From Alphaproteobacteria bacterium (GTDB taxonomy: Bacteria; Pseudomonadota; Alphaproteobacteria; Rs-D84), in the NCBI GenBank assembly GCA_017513285.1, contig JAFXGD010000081.1:1-35749 (forward strand): DNA of 35,749 nt, given 5' to 3'. The translations under genes were made by a program, and so were the position numbers. Under the pieces are notes generated by a model, which was not told the DNA's origin, searched no databases, and saw only the letters and a program-made list of their open reading frames with translations. Shown piece after piece: positions 25,475-33,375 of this stretch. Each line of letters begins with the position of its first letter. Position 1 is the first letter of the stretch.

Positions 25475-25503
25475 AAAAATATGCCACCAAAGAAATTTGG
25501 TGG
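25475..25503 (-). terminator. Probable terminator upstream of the autotransporter gene
   Basis: CCACCAAA-(4 nt)-TTTGGTGG is followed on the minus strand by CATATTTTTT. It would stop transcription coming from the ribosomal operon before the autotransporter promoter. Confidence 0.65.
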
Positions 25504-25779
25504 TCGGGTGGGTTAAGAAAATCGCAAAAAAGTAAACGACCCCGCCAGCCTTTGGGAAACCCTGTTTTATAACTGACAGCCCCCCGACCATATGCGACGG
25601 GGTTTAAACAATATAAACGGCGCAACTGCGCGCCTATATTGTCGCGGATATAATGCAGCGATTCGCAACATTACCTTTTTTGCGGGCTTTCTTACGGCCC
25701 CGAAACCAAATCCCTTTGGATTCACCGGTTATTATATGATAATCGGAATAAAAATTCAAATACTTTGATAATACACAAC
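25504..25779. other. Gene-free stretch with palindromes
   Basis: No convincing gene. CCCCG (25582-25586) pairs with CGGGG (25598-25602). A long hairpin occupies 25608-25642: ACAATATA, a 3-base bulge, GGCGC, loop AACTGC, GCGCC, TATATTGT. A short minus-strand frame (25634-25801) without a good start encodes a basic peptide and may be a gene remnant. Confidence 0.5.
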
Positions 25780-25988
25780 GGAATAAATTAAAGATAATGA
25801 TTTAGATAAAAGTAAAAACACCGGCGTAGTGTACAGAAGTTACATGAGCCATACACCATGGCCCCTTGCGGTGGAATAAATTAAAGATAATGATTTAGAT
25901 AAACGGATTGGGGGTGTCGTAGTGTACATAACGCTACATGAGACACCCCCAATCCGCTTTAGATAAATTATTAGATTTAATTTATTTA
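25780..25988. repeat. Palindromic element array 2 (two units)
   Basis: Units start at 25780 and 25873 with the same GGAATAAATTAAAG opening as array 1. Unit 2 is the best copy: CGGATTGGGGGTGTC (25904-25918) pairs perfectly with 25942-25956 around the conserved 23-base apex, and AT-rich arms pair outside it. Unit 1 is nearly identical to unit 2 of array 1 as far as the apex. The right end contains the TAA stop of rpsK (25986-25988). Confidence 0.9.
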
Positions 25989-26369
25989 GACGCGACGTAC
26001 TTTCTTTGGTCTACACCCATTATGTGGGATACGTGTCGTATCGGTAATGGACTGCACAATCAGACCGGCGTTTGCCAATCCACGTACAGCAGATTCACGA
26101 CCTTGACCAATACCACGCATTAAAACATCAACTGTCTTCATACCCATTTCGGCGACTTTTTTACCAACTGCATCGGCAACGATTGTTGCAGCATATGGTG
26201 TGGACTTTTTTGCGCCCTTAAAATTATTTGCACCTGCGGTTGCCCATGTTAACACAGCACCCGACTGGTCTGTAATTGTGATACGTGTATTGTTATTCGT
26301 CGCAACAACATGTGCAATGCCATGCGATACTTTTTTTACAACTTTCTTTTTAGCTTTTGTAACTGCCAT
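25986..26369 (-). CDS. rpsK: 30S ribosomal protein S11
   Basis: A 127-residue platform protein of the 30S subunit. The family pattern N-N-T-R-I-T-I-T-D-Q-S-G near residue 35, the G-M-K-T-V-D-V-L-M-R-G-I-G-Q-G-R-E-S-A region and the basic C-terminus P-H-N-G-C-R-P-K-K are visible. M at 26369 is preferred because an AAGG site precedes it. It is the last ribosomal gene here: rpoA and rplQ, which usually follow, are absent. Confidence 0.97.
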   Translation of the reverse strand: MAVTKAKKKVVKKVSHGIAHVVATNNNTRITITDQSGAVLTWATAGANNFKGAKKSTPYAATIVADAVGKKVAEMGMKTVDVLMRGIGQGRESAVRGLANAGLIVQSITDTTRIPHNGCRPKKVRRV

Positions 26370-26424
26370 TTTTTTAACCTTTTTCGATGTCTTCAATTAA
26401 CTATCGTGTTAATCTCTACCTTAT

Positions 26425-26532
26425 TCTTAAATTTAAGATAGCGTTGCAGATATGTGTGTTGGGCGACGGGAGTGTACAAACGCTACATGACCAAAGCCCA
26501 ACGCGCATAGATGCTGCGCTAGATTAAATTTA
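26425..26532. repeat. Single palindromic element between rpsM and rpsK
   Basis: Left stem 26439-26464 pairs with 26496-26521: 20 of 26 positions are Watson-Crick, and 3 more are T-G pairs on the plus strand. The apex has the conserved AGTGTACA and CGCTACATGA blocks. AT-rich arms flank it, and the right arm contains the TAA stop of rpsM. The inner stem sequence is unrelated to those in the arrays. Confidence 0.8.
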
Positions 26533-26907
26533 CTTACCCTTTGTTGCAGAACCGGCAACCACTACACGTTTACCTTTACGTGTACGTGCATTTGTTTGGG
26601 TACGTTGACCACGAACCGGCAAGCGGTTACGATGACGAATACCACGATATGCTTTTAAATCCTGCAAACGTTTAATATTCATAGTGACTTCACGACGAAC
26701 GTCACCTTCTACTTTAAAGTTTTCTTCAATATATTTAGAAATTTTGATAACATCTTCGTCCGTCAAATCTTTTGCGCGCAAACCGTCTTTCAACTTCAAC
26801 GCTTCACAGATTTGTGCCGATTTTGCTGGCCCAATACCATGAATATACTGCAACGCAATTTCGATACGTTTTTCGGTCGGAATGTTAACACCTGCTATAC
26901 GTGCCAT
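26530..26907 (-). CDS. rpsM: 30S ribosomal protein S13
   Basis: The 125-residue protein of the 30S head contacts the P-site tRNA and forms bridges to 50S. It begins [10 protein letters not shown], contains Y-I-H-G-I-G and [16 protein letters not shown], and has a Lys-rich tail. The start has an AAAGGAAAAAG site. It follows secY after a 161-base gap holding a possible promoter; the adk gene often found here is missing. Confidence 0.97.
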   Translation of the reverse strand: MARIAGVNIPTEKRIEIALQYIHGIGPAKSAQICEALKLKDGLRAKDLTDEDVIKISKYIEENFKVEGDVRREVTMNIKRLQDLKAYRGIRHRNRLPVRGQRTQTNARTRKGKRVVVAGSATKGK

Positions 26908-27015
26908 TTTTCTTTTTCCTTTTTATTTAACTGCGGGATGTCAAGTCCACCTGACCCCCCGATACCCAAACCCACCATACACAATGCACAATGGGCCATT
27001 TTACTTTGCCGAATA

Positions 27016-27043
27016 ATTTTATACAAAATCCGGCAAAAGTCAA
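27016..27043 (-). promoter_or_regulatory. Possible internal promoter upstream of rpsM
   Basis: On the minus strand TTGACT (27038-27043), 16 bases, TAAAAT (27016-27021). An overlapping hairpin (CTTTTGCCG with CGGCAAAG) spans 27004-27039. It lies in the secY-rpsM gap. Confidence 0.4.
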
Positions 27044-27068
27044 ATTCTATATACTTAACGCATCCGTA

Positions 27069-28385
27069 TTATCCACGGAAACGTCCTCTCTTTTGTGCTT
27101 TTTTGATAACGCCACTGTATTGCTTTGCGACCAAGTAAGATTGAACCTGATTCATCGTATCCAAAACAACACCTGCAACGATCAAAACACTGGTACCGCC
27201 AATCATCAAAGGCATACCAACATGCGTATTCAAAATAATTGGCAACACACAAACCACAATCAGATATGCAACACCAATTGCCGTTGTACGTGATACCACA
27301 TTATCCAAATAAGAAACGGTTTGTTCGCCTGGTCTGACACCTGGAACATACCCACCTGCATTTTTCAAATTATTGCTGGTTTCTTCTGAATTAAAGATAA
27401 CCGCTGTTTGAAAATACGCAAAGAATGCAATCAAAACCGTGAACAAGATAATATAAGACCATGTACCGTATGTAAAGAATCCCATAATTGTTTGAACTGT
27501 CAAATTATCACTTTGAACAAAACGTTGAATAAATGCAGGCAACATCATAATAGATGATGCGAACACCGGCCCCATAACACCCGACATATTGATTTTGATT
27601 GGCAAATATGATGCATTCGTATTTACAACCCCATTTGCCATAACTTGACGTGGATACAAAATCTGGATACGACGCTGCGCCTGTTCAAAGAACGCAATCA
27701 AGGCCACAATACCTACAACAAATGCGACAACCAATGCAATCATCGCAGGCGAAATCTGACCAACCGACCCCAAAGATACCAACTGTGCGATACCCCCTGG
27801 AACTTCGGCAATAATACCTGCAAAGATTAACAAAGATGCACCCTGCCCGACACCACGTGCGGTAATCTGTTCTGCCAACCACATGACAAATACAGTACCA
27901 CCCACCAACGCAATAATCGCCGACATTTCAAATGCGAATCCCGGATTAACAACTGCGGAAACACCGTTGACCGGCGCCATTGCTTCCAATCCACGTACAA
28001 CGGCCCAACCTTGAACCACCGCCAACAACACCGCCAAATAGCGTGTATATTGGTTAATCTTTACACGGCCCGATTCGCCTTCTTTACGCAATTCACCCAA
28101 AGACTTGCTGGTCGCAGTTAACAATTGTAATACGATAGATGCAGAAATGTACGGGAATATGTTCAACGCCAACACAGACATACGTGACAGGGAACCACCA
28201 CTGAACATATCAAACATTCCCATCATACCATTATCGCCTTGGAACAAATGCAACACAGCCGACGCATTAACACCCGGCAATGGAATAAATGATCCAATAC
28301 GATAAACAATCAATGCCCCCAAAGTGAACAGAATACGTTTCTGCAAATCACTAAGGTTACCAAAAAAGTCTTTCAAGAATTTCAT
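27069..28385 (-). CDS. secY: SecY, protein-translocation channel
   Basis: The 438-residue integral membrane core of the SecYEG translocon, with ten predicted membrane helices. Early R-I-G-S-F-I-P-L-P-G-V-N, then G-M-F-D-M-F-S-G-G-S-L-S-R-M-S-V (plug/TM2a region) and Y-V-P-G-V-R-P-G-E-Q-T are strong family motifs. It starts at the ATG at 28385; a TTG 18 bases upstream is in frame but less likely. It lies downstream of rplO, as is usual in the spc operon. Confidence 0.97.
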   Translation of the reverse strand: MKFLKDFFGNLSDLQKRILFTLGALIVYRIGSFIPLPGVNASAVLHLFQGDNGMMGMFDMFSGGSLSRMSVLALNIFPYISASIVLQLLTATSKSLGELRKEGESGRVKINQYTRYLAVLLAVVQGWAVVRGLEAMAPVNGVSAVVNPGFAFEMSAIIALVGGTVFVMWLAEQITARGVGQGASLLIFAGIIAEVPGGIAQLVSLGSVGQISPAMIALVVAFVVGIVALIAFFEQAQRRIQILYPRQVMANGVVNTNASYLPIKINMSGVMGPVFASSIMMLPAFIQRFVQSDNLTVQTIMGFFTYGTWSYIILFTVLIAFFAYFQTAVIFNSEETSNNLKNAGGYVPGVRPGEQTVSYLDNVVSRTTAIGVAYLIVVCVLPIILNTHVGMPLMIGGTSVLIVAGVVLDTMNQVQSYLVAKQYSGVIKKAQKRGRFRG

Positions 28386-28405
28386 GAGCAAAATCTTTTT
28401 CAAAC

Positions 28406-28446
28406 GTTACAGGGCATAAGAGTAACAACACCTATGCCCCTGTTAT
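28406..28446 (-). other. Hairpin between rplO and secY
   Basis: ACAGGGCATA (28409-28418) pairs with TATGCCCcTGT (28433-28443), with a one-base bulge and a 14-base loop. No T-run follows, so an mRNA-processing or stabilising role is more likely than termination. Confidence 0.6.
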
Positions 28447-28451
28447 AAAAC

Positions 28452-28910
28452 TTAGTTGTTTTTAATAGAACCACCGGCTTTTACAATCGCTGCTTCTGCT
28501 GCTTTTGACCATTTGTCTGCAACAACATTAACTGCGGATTTAATTTCGCCTTTGGCCAAGACTTTCAAGCCATCCAATTTGCGATTGATGATTTTTGCAG
28601 CAAACAAAGAATCTGCTGTAATTTCCTTGGATGCATCAATTTTACCTGCTGCGATAAATTTTTCAATATCGCCCAAGTTGATTGTCACATATTCCTTGGC
28701 AAATGGATTATTAAACCCAAATTTTGGGAAACGGCGCAAAATTGGCATCTGTCCACCTTGGAAAGTTGCCTGTTTACGTGAACCACTGCGTGCTTTTTGA
28801 CCTTTGTGACCACGACCTGCTGTTTTACCAGATCCCGAACCAATACCACGACCAACACGTGTTGCATTTTGACGTGCGCCAAAATTATCCATCAGTGCAT
28901 TTAATTTCAT
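28452..28910 (-). CDS. rplO: 50S ribosomal protein L15
   Basis: The 152-residue late-assembly 50S protein. It has the Gly/Arg/Lys-rich N-terminal extension (R-V-G-R-G-I-G-S-G-S-G-K-T-A-G-R-G-H-K-G-Q) followed by R-R-F-P-K-F-G-F-N-N-P. The start has an AAGGAAAAAG site. Confidence 0.97.
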   Translation of the reverse strand: MKLNALMDNFGARQNATRVGRGIGSGSGKTAGRGHKGQKARSGSRKQATFQGGQMPILRRFPKFGFNNPFAKEYVTINLGDIEKFIAAGKIDASKEITADSLFAAKIINRKLDGLKVLAKGEIKSAVNVVADKWSKAAEAAIVKAGGSIKNN

Positions 28911-28932
28911 TTCTTTTTCCTTTTTGTCCTGT

Positions 28933-28981
28933 AACTACTATGTAGTTCTTTGTCGCACGAAAACAAGTAATATTTTCGTAC
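28933..28981 (-). other. Two hairpins between rpmD and rplO
   Basis: AACTAC-TAT-GTAGTT (28933-28947) is a perfect 6-bp hairpin. GCACGAAAA (28955-28963) pairs with TTTTCGTAC (28973-28981). The second starts shortly after the rpmD stop. Confidence 0.55.
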
Positions 28982-28995
28982 TCGGTTTAATTTAT

Positions 28996-29172
28996 TTAAG
29001 CAACCACTTCAACCAAATGAGAAACCTTGGCGATCATACCACGTACAGATGGTGTATCTTCGATTTCTTTGGTTTTACCGATACGCCCCAAGCCCAATGC
29101 TTTCACAATTTTGACCTGTGCTTCTGGACGTGCGATAGTACTTTTAACTTGTTTTACAATTATTTTTGCCAT
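28996..29172 (-). CDS. rpmD: 50S ribosomal protein L30
   Basis: A 58-residue protein, found by reading the gap between rplO and rpsE. It begins M-A-K-I-I-V-K-Q-V-K-S-T-I-A-R, contains A-L-G-L-G-R-I-G-K and ends L-V-E-V-V-A, the complete L30 fold at normal length. The start has a GGAG site. The bases after its stop (TAAATAAATTAAA) match the arm of the palindromic elements. Confidence 0.95.
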   Translation of the reverse strand: MAKIIVKQVKSTIARPEAQVKIVKALGLGRIGKTKEIEDTPSVRGMIAKVSHLVEVVA

Positions 29173-29205
29173 AATTCAAACTCCGTATTCTTATCTTTGC
29201 CCAGA

Positions 29206-29760
29206 TTATTTATCTTCTGTTGCAACTTCTAATTTTTTACCATCACGGCCTGCAACAATTTCTGCAACTGTTTTGCCACGACGTGCGGCCACTGTTTTTG
29301 GAGAGTTCATTTTATTGAACGCCAAGAACGCTGCACGAATCATATTGTTTGGATTATTTGAACCTTGTGATTTAACAACAACGTCCTGAACGCCCAAACA
29401 TTCAAAAACCGCACGCAAAGCACCACCGGCGATGATACCTGTACCTGGGACAGCACTGCGAACAACCAATTTGCTGGCGCCGTATTTTGCTGCACTGTCA
29501 TGATGCAATGTACGACCTTCTTTCAATGGAACGCGCATCATTTTTGCTTTTGCTGCTTTTGTTGCCTTCTGAACAGCCGCTTGAACTTCCAATGCTTTAC
29601 CTTTACCAAAGCCAACACGACCTGCTTTATCACCGACCACTACCAATGCCGAAAACGACATATTGCGGCCACCTTTTACAGTCTTAGACACACGGTTGAT
29701 AGAAACCAACTTATCTACCAAATTGTCTGTCTGTAATTTTTTATCATCAAAACGTGCCAT
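29206..29760 (-). CDS. rpsE: 30S ribosomal protein S5
   Basis: The 184-residue decoding-site protein linked to translational accuracy. The N-terminal dsRBD-like half carries [17 protein letters not shown] and the C-terminal half [13 protein letters not shown]. The start has a GGAG site. It lies between rplR and rpmD, as in the standard spc order. Confidence 0.97.
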   Translation of the reverse strand: MARFDDKKLQTDNLVDKLVSINRVSKTVKGGRNMSFSALVVVGDKAGRVGFGKGKALEVQAAVQKATKAAKAKMMRVPLKEGRTLHHDSAAKYGASKLVVRSAVPGTGIIAGGALRAVFECLGVQDVVVKSQGSNNPNNMIRAAFLAFNKMNSPKTVAARRGKTVAEIVAGRDGKKLEVATEDK

Positions 29761-29787
29761 TATAATACTCCGTCTTATTCAATATTA

Positions 29788-30144
29788 TTAGATTCTTACG
29801 CCACCTGCGCGAATTGCTTCACACAGCGCTTTTACACGACCATGATAGCGATAACCACCACGATCAAAATAACATTTATCGGCAATATTTGCTGCTACAA
29901 CACGTTCTGCAAATGCTTTACCAACCATTTCTGCACCGGCAACATTCCAGCCTTTTCCTGCAAATGCTTTTTCTTTTGAAGAAGCAGCACACACAGTATG
30001 ACCTTTTGTGTCATCAATTGCCTGGATTTCGATATGACGACCAGAACGGAACACAGACAGGCGAATTTTGCCTGGATTTTTTCTTTTCAACGCACCACGG
30101 TTTGCCAGTGTACGTCTTTCATCAGTAGATAAATGTTTCAACAT
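29788..30144 (-). CDS. rplR: 50S ribosomal protein L18
   Basis: The 118-residue 5S-rRNA-binding protein. Basic N-terminus ([22 protein letters not shown]), then [10 protein letters not shown], and closing [15 protein letters not shown]. The start has an AAGGAAAAAG site. Confidence 0.97.
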   Translation of the reverse strand: MLKHLSTDERRTLANRGALKRKNPGKIRLSVFRSGRHIEIQAIDDTKGHTVCAASSKEKAFAGKGWNVAGAEMVGKAFAERVVAANIADKCYFDRGGYRYHGRVKALCEAIRAGGVRI

Positions 30145-30163
30145 TTTCTTTTTCCTTTTTTAC

Positions 30164-30185
30164 GATCCCCGTAACAGCGGGAATC
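30164..30185 (-). other. Hairpin with TAACAG loop between rplF and rplR
   Basis: CCCG-TAACAG-CGGG with outer GAT/ATC pairing. The same 14-base core occurs at 32139-32152 with different outer bases. Confidence 0.6.
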
Positions 30186-30196
30186 AAAGTTAATTA

Positions 30197-30748
30197 TTAT
30201 TTCTTCTTACCTTCTTTGCGGCGGATTCTTTCGCCTGTATAGAAGATACCTTTACCCTTGTATGGATCTGCCTTACGAACTTTATGAATTTTGTCCGCAA
30301 ACTGGCCAACCAAACATTTATCCATACCTTTAACTGTAAATTCTGTTGGTGTTGCGCCCATTTCAACGGTCAAGCCCGCTGGGATGTCCATGATTACATC
30401 ATGCGAATAACCCGCAACCAAAACCAACTGATTACCTTTGACAGATGCTTTATAACCCACGCCCTTCATATACATAGGTTTCGCAAAGCCTTTTGATACG
30501 CCTTCTACTGCATTGCGTATATTGCGTGCCATTGTTCCCCACATAGTACGAGAGGCTTTTTCTTCTGCATCTTTTGGATTAATGACAACCTGGCCTTCTT
30601 CGATAACGATATCAACCAAAGCAGCATTTTTTGTATCCAATGGCAATTTCAATTCACCTTTTGGGCCTTTTACCACCAAAGCGTTGTCAGCAATCGCGAC
30701 AGATACGCCTTCACTTAATTTAACTGGATATTTTCCTGCACGTGACAT
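30197..30748 (-). CDS. rplF: 50S ribosomal protein L6
   Basis: A 183-residue protein near the GTPase centre. It has the two-fold duplicated L6 domain: M-S-R-A-G-K-Y-P-V start, K-G-P-K-G-E-L in the first half, and the signature P-Y-K-G-K-G-I-F-Y-T-G-E-R-I-R-R-K-E-G-K at the C-terminus. It follows rpsH by 18 bases. Confidence 0.97.
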   Translation of the reverse strand: MSRAGKYPVKLSEGVSVAIADNALVVKGPKGELKLPLDTKNAALVDIVIEEGQVVINPKDAEEKASRTMWGTMARNIRNAVEGVSKGFAKPMYMKGVGYKASVKGNQLVLVAGYSHDVIMDIPAGLTVEMGATPTEFTVKGMDKCLVGQFADKIHKVRKADPYKGKGIFYTGERIRRKEGKKK

Positions 30749-30766
30749 AACTTAATCCTCACTATA

Positions 30767-31165
30767 TTAGATAACTTTGCACAATACTTCGCCACCGACA
30801 TTCATCAAGCGGGCTTTGTGATCCGTCATAACGCCATTTGGTGTAGACACAACTGCTATACCCAAACCGTTCAAAACCTTTGGCATTTTTGCACTGCCCG
30901 AATACACACGGCGTCCTGGCTTGGAAACAACAGAAATTTCTTGGATTGCACCGTTTCCGCCAACATACTTCAATTCAACAACCAAATTTGAACGATGTTC
31001 ATCGATTGCTTCAATACGGAAATCGGTAATAAAACCTTCTTCTTTTAATACAGCCAAAACTGCCTGACGCAATTTGCTGTTTGGAACGACGATTGTTTCT
31101 TTACCTGCATTCTGACCATTACGAATACGTGTAACCATATCGCCGATTGGGTGTGATAGTGACAT
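30767..31165 (-). CDS. rpsH: 30S ribosomal protein S8
   Basis: A 132-residue central-domain 16S-binding protein and, in E. coli, the translational repressor of the spc operon. It begins M-S-L-S-H-P-I-G-D-M-V-T-R-I-R-N-G. The C-terminal half has S-K-P-G-R-R-V-Y and G-L-G-I-A-V-V-S-T-P-N-G-V-M-T-D. The start has a GGAG site. Whether S8 regulates this operon cannot be seen. Confidence 0.97.
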   Translation of the reverse strand: MSLSHPIGDMVTRIRNGQNAGKETIVVPNSKLRQAVLAVLKEEGFITDFRIEAIDEHRSNLVVELKYVGGNGAIQEISVVSKPGRRVYSGSAKMPKVLNGLGIAVVSTPNGVMTDHKARLMNVGGEVLCKVI

Positions 31166-31186
31166 CTTTTTTACTCCTTAACATAT

Positions 31187-31236
31187 TGGGATGACCCATC
31201 CCATTCTGTTTTCTACAACTGCATTGTCCACAGTTG
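31187..31236 (-). other. Two hairpins between rpsH and rpsN
   Basis: TGGGATG-ACC-CATCCCA (31187-31203), and CAACTG (31216-31221) pairing with CAGTTG (31231-31236) across 9 bases. Both lie in the 82-base gap, and neither has a T-run. Confidence 0.55.
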
Positions 31237-31247
31237 GATTGTTCTTT

Positions 31248-31550
31248 TTACCAACTTGATTTACGTACACCTGGCAATTTACCTTCACTTGCCATTGTAC
31301 GAACCTGTTGACGGCACAGACCGAACAAGCGTGAGAAACCACGGGAACGGCCGGTAACGCTGCAACGATTACGCAAACGTGTTGGGTTTGCATTACGTGG
31401 CAATTTTGCCAATTTTTTCATTGCATCGATTCTTTCTTCTGGTGACGCATTAACAGACATTTGCGCTTTCAAAGCTGCGCGTTTTTTTGCATGTTTTGCG
31501 ACCAATACTTCACGTTTTTTTTGTTTATTAATTAACGCTAATTTCGCCAT
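31248..31550 (-). CDS. rpsN: 30S ribosomal protein S14 (zinc-free type)
   Basis: A 100-residue protein of the 30S head. Its length and lack of the C-x2-C...C-x2-C ligands mark the long, zinc-independent form. The signature [19 protein letters not shown] and the ending P-G-V-R-K-S-S-W are present. It lies 19 bases after rplE. Confidence 0.97.
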   Translation of the reverse strand: MAKLALINKQKKREVLVAKHAKKRAALKAQMSVNASPEERIDAMKKLAKLPRNANPTRLRNRCSVTGRSRGFSRLFGLCRQQVRTMASEGKLPGVRKSSW

Positions 31551-31569
31551 TTTTTATAACCTTTTTTAA

Positions 31570-32115
31570 TTATTTCAAAACCAATGGCAAGCCGATTTTG
31601 GTCAGCAATGCACGTGCTTCATCATCTGTTTTTGCTGTTGTTGCAATAACGACATCCATACCACGGATGGCATCAATTTTATCAACAGAAATTTCTGGGA
31701 AAATCAAATGTTCTTTGATACCAAAGGCATAATTGCCACGACCATCAAATTTTGATTTTGACAGACCACGGAAGTCCTTTACACGTGGCAATGCCACTGT
31801 AATCAATCTGTCCAAGAAATCATACATTCTTTTACCACGCAATGTAACCTTGGTACCGATTGGCTGACCTTCACGCAAACGATATGTTGCAATAGATTTT
31901 TTGGCACGTGTCACAACAGGTTTCTGTGCGGCAATCGCCATCAAGTCCGCAACAGCTGCATCTAATTTCTTTTTATCAGATACGGCTTCGCCGACACCCA
32001 TATTCAAAACAATTTTGGTCAGTTTTGGAACCGCCAACGCATTTTTGTACCCGAATTCTTTTACCAATTCCGGCACAATTTCTTTTTCATAGATTTCACG
32101 CAATCTGCTTTGCAT
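31570..32115 (-). CDS. rplE: 50S ribosomal protein L5
   Basis: The 181-residue 5S-rRNA-binding protein of the central protuberance. It has [15 protein letters not shown] near residue 30, [12 protein letters not shown] and [12 protein letters not shown]. The start follows AAGGAAAAG. Confidence 0.97.
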   Translation of the reverse strand: MQSRLREIYEKEIVPELVKEFGYKNALAVPKLTKIVLNMGVGEAVSDKKKLDAAVADLMAIAAQKPVVTRAKKSIATYRLREGQPIGTKVTLRGKRMYDFLDRLITVALPRVKDFRGLSKSKFDGRGNYAFGIKEHLIFPEISVDKIDAIRGMDVVIATTAKTDDEARALLTKIGLPLVLK

Positions 32116-32135
32116 TTTCTTTTCCTTAATGTTGT

Positions 32136-32156
32136 GTTCCCGTAACAGCGGGCAAC
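32136..32156 (-). other. Second TAACAG-loop hairpin, between rplE and rplX
   Basis: CCCG-TAACAG-CGGG (32139-32152) with outer GTT/AAC pairing. The apex equals that at 30168-30181, but the outer stem differs. Confidence 0.6.
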
Positions 32157-32169
32157 AATTTACATGTTA

Positions 32170-32472
32170 TTATATTTCAGCACCAGATTTTTTTGCAACG
32201 CGAACTTTTTTACCACCTTCGACTTTAAAGCCAACACGTGATGCTTTTTTTGTTTTTGGATCAACAATTGCAACATTTGACACGTGAATTGGTGCTTCGC
32301 GATCAATGATATGACCTGGTTGTTCTTGTGTTGGTTTGATGTGCCATTTACGACGATTGACACCTTCGACCACAACACGTTCTTCTGTTGGGCGCGCTTC
32401 CAGCACTTTACCTTTGACGCCTTTGTATTTTCCCGAAATAACTACGACTTCGTCGCCTTTTTTGATTTTCAT
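32170..32472 (-). CDS. rplX: 50S ribosomal protein L24
   Basis: A 100-residue assembly initiator that binds the 5' end of 23S rRNA. The KOW motif is [20 protein letters not shown], with later G-V-N and [12 protein letters not shown]. The ATG at 32472 has a GAAGG site; the in-frame ATG 15 bases upstream is less suitable. Confidence 0.96.
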   Translation of the reverse strand: MKIKKGDEVVVISGKYKGVKGKVLEARPTEERVVVEGVNRRKWHIKPTQEQPGHIIDREAPIHVSNVAIVDPKTKKASRVGFKVEGGKKVRVAKKSGAEI

Positions 32473-32493
32473 AGTATGACCTTCCATCTGTTA

Positions 32494-32868
32494 TTATATT
32501 ACTTCCGGTGCCAAAGACACGATTTTCTGTACATCGTATTTACGACGAACTTCACGGGCAATAGGCCCAAAGATACGTGTACCAATTGGTTCAAAGTTGT
32601 TTTTATTGATTAAAACAACCGCATTATCATCGAAACGGATGATTGATCCATCTGGACGTTTAACAGGGAATTTTGTACGAACGATGATTGCACGTTGCAC
32701 TGTACCCTTTTGGACTTTACCACGTGGAATTGCTTCTTTAATTGCAACAACGATTTTATCACCCACTGTTGCATAACGACGATGCGAACCACCCAACACT
32801 TTGATGCACATTGCTTTACGCGCACCACTGTTGTCTGCAACCGTCATAACTGTTTCATTTTGAATCAT
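32494..32868 (-). CDS. rplN: 50S ribosomal protein L14
   Basis: A 124-residue beta-barrel protein at the subunit interface. It begins [17 protein letters not shown] and carries [17 protein letters not shown]. The start at 32868 has AAGGATTAAAG; an open frame 39 bases upstream covers the hairpin in the leader and is rejected. Confidence 0.97.
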   Translation of the reverse strand: MIQNETVMTVADNSGARKAMCIKVLGGSHRRYATVGDKIVVAIKEAIPRGKVQKGTVQRAIIVRTKFPVKRPDGSIIRFDDNAVVLINKNNFEPIGTRIFGPIAREVRRKYDVQKIVSLAPEVI

Positions 32869-32889
32869 AACTTTAATCCTTTTCCTGCA

Positions 32890-32908
32890 GGCGGGGCAAT
32901 CCCCCACC
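32890..32908 (-). other. GC hairpin upstream of rplN
   Basis: GGTGGGG-(5 nt)-CCCCGCC on the minus strand, with one T-G pair. It lies 22 bases before the rplN start in the rpsQ-rplN gap. Confidence 0.5.
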
Positions 32909-32975
32909 GCTTTGTTATAGGTTCCGACTGTCGCCTTATATATTCCCGAACCGACCTCAAAGAACCTGTTGATTA

Positions 32976-33245
32976 TTAGTCAACTACCTCAACCGCATCG
33001 TCTTTGGAAACACCAACGCGCCCCTTTACAACCCAAGACTTTGTCTTAGAAATTGGACGATGTTCTTCAATCGCAACGATTTCACCAACTTTAAATTCAT
33101 TGTTTTCATCGTGTGCTTTATATTTTTTGTTCTGCTTTACGAACTTACCATACAGCGGATGACGGAAACGACGTTCCACTTCTACAACGACAGTTTTGTC
33201 GTTTGCTGTACTTACAACCGTTCCTTGCAGTATACGTCTTGGCAT
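32976..33245 (-). CDS. rpsQ: 30S ribosomal protein S17
   Basis: An 89-residue OB-fold primary binder of 16S rRNA. It has [24 protein letters not shown] and [11 protein letters not shown]. It is separated from rpmC by an unusual 149-base gap with a possible promoter. Confidence 0.96.
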   Translation of the reverse strand: MPRRILQGTVVSTANDKTVVVEVERRFRHPLYGKFVKQNKKYKAHDENNEFKVGEIVAIEEHRPISKTKSWVVKGRVGVSKDDAVEVVD

Positions 33246-33347
33246 AGCTTCTATCCCTTATACTGTTTATTAACCCACAGTTTTTACGTTATTTTTTGCG
33301 CAAAAACCACACGTCAATCTCTTGTTTTTACTTTTCTGACCTTGCCT

Positions 33348-33375
33348 ATAATAACTAATTTTTTAGAAATCTCAA
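33348..33375 (-). promoter_or_regulatory. Possible internal promoter between rpmC and rpsQ
   Basis: On the minus strand TTGAGA (33370-33375), 16 bases, TATTAT (33348-33353). Downstream in the gap is the perfect palindrome TTTTTGCGCAAAAA (33293-33306). Confidence 0.45.

Noticed and set aside
25413-25625. Minus-strand open frame of 70 codons upstream of the autotransporter gene
   Set aside because: It covers a terminator hairpin and overlaps the promoter of the next gene. No ribosome binding site or family likeness is visible.
25504-25779. tmRNA, tRNA or other known small RNA
   Set aside because: I looked for cloverleaf pairing, GGTTC-like arms and a CCA end and found none.
21732-25988. Integron attC sites
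   Set aside because: The elements are hairpins at the 3' ends of genes, as attC sites are, but the R/L box consensus and an integrase are not seen. Kept only as an analogy.
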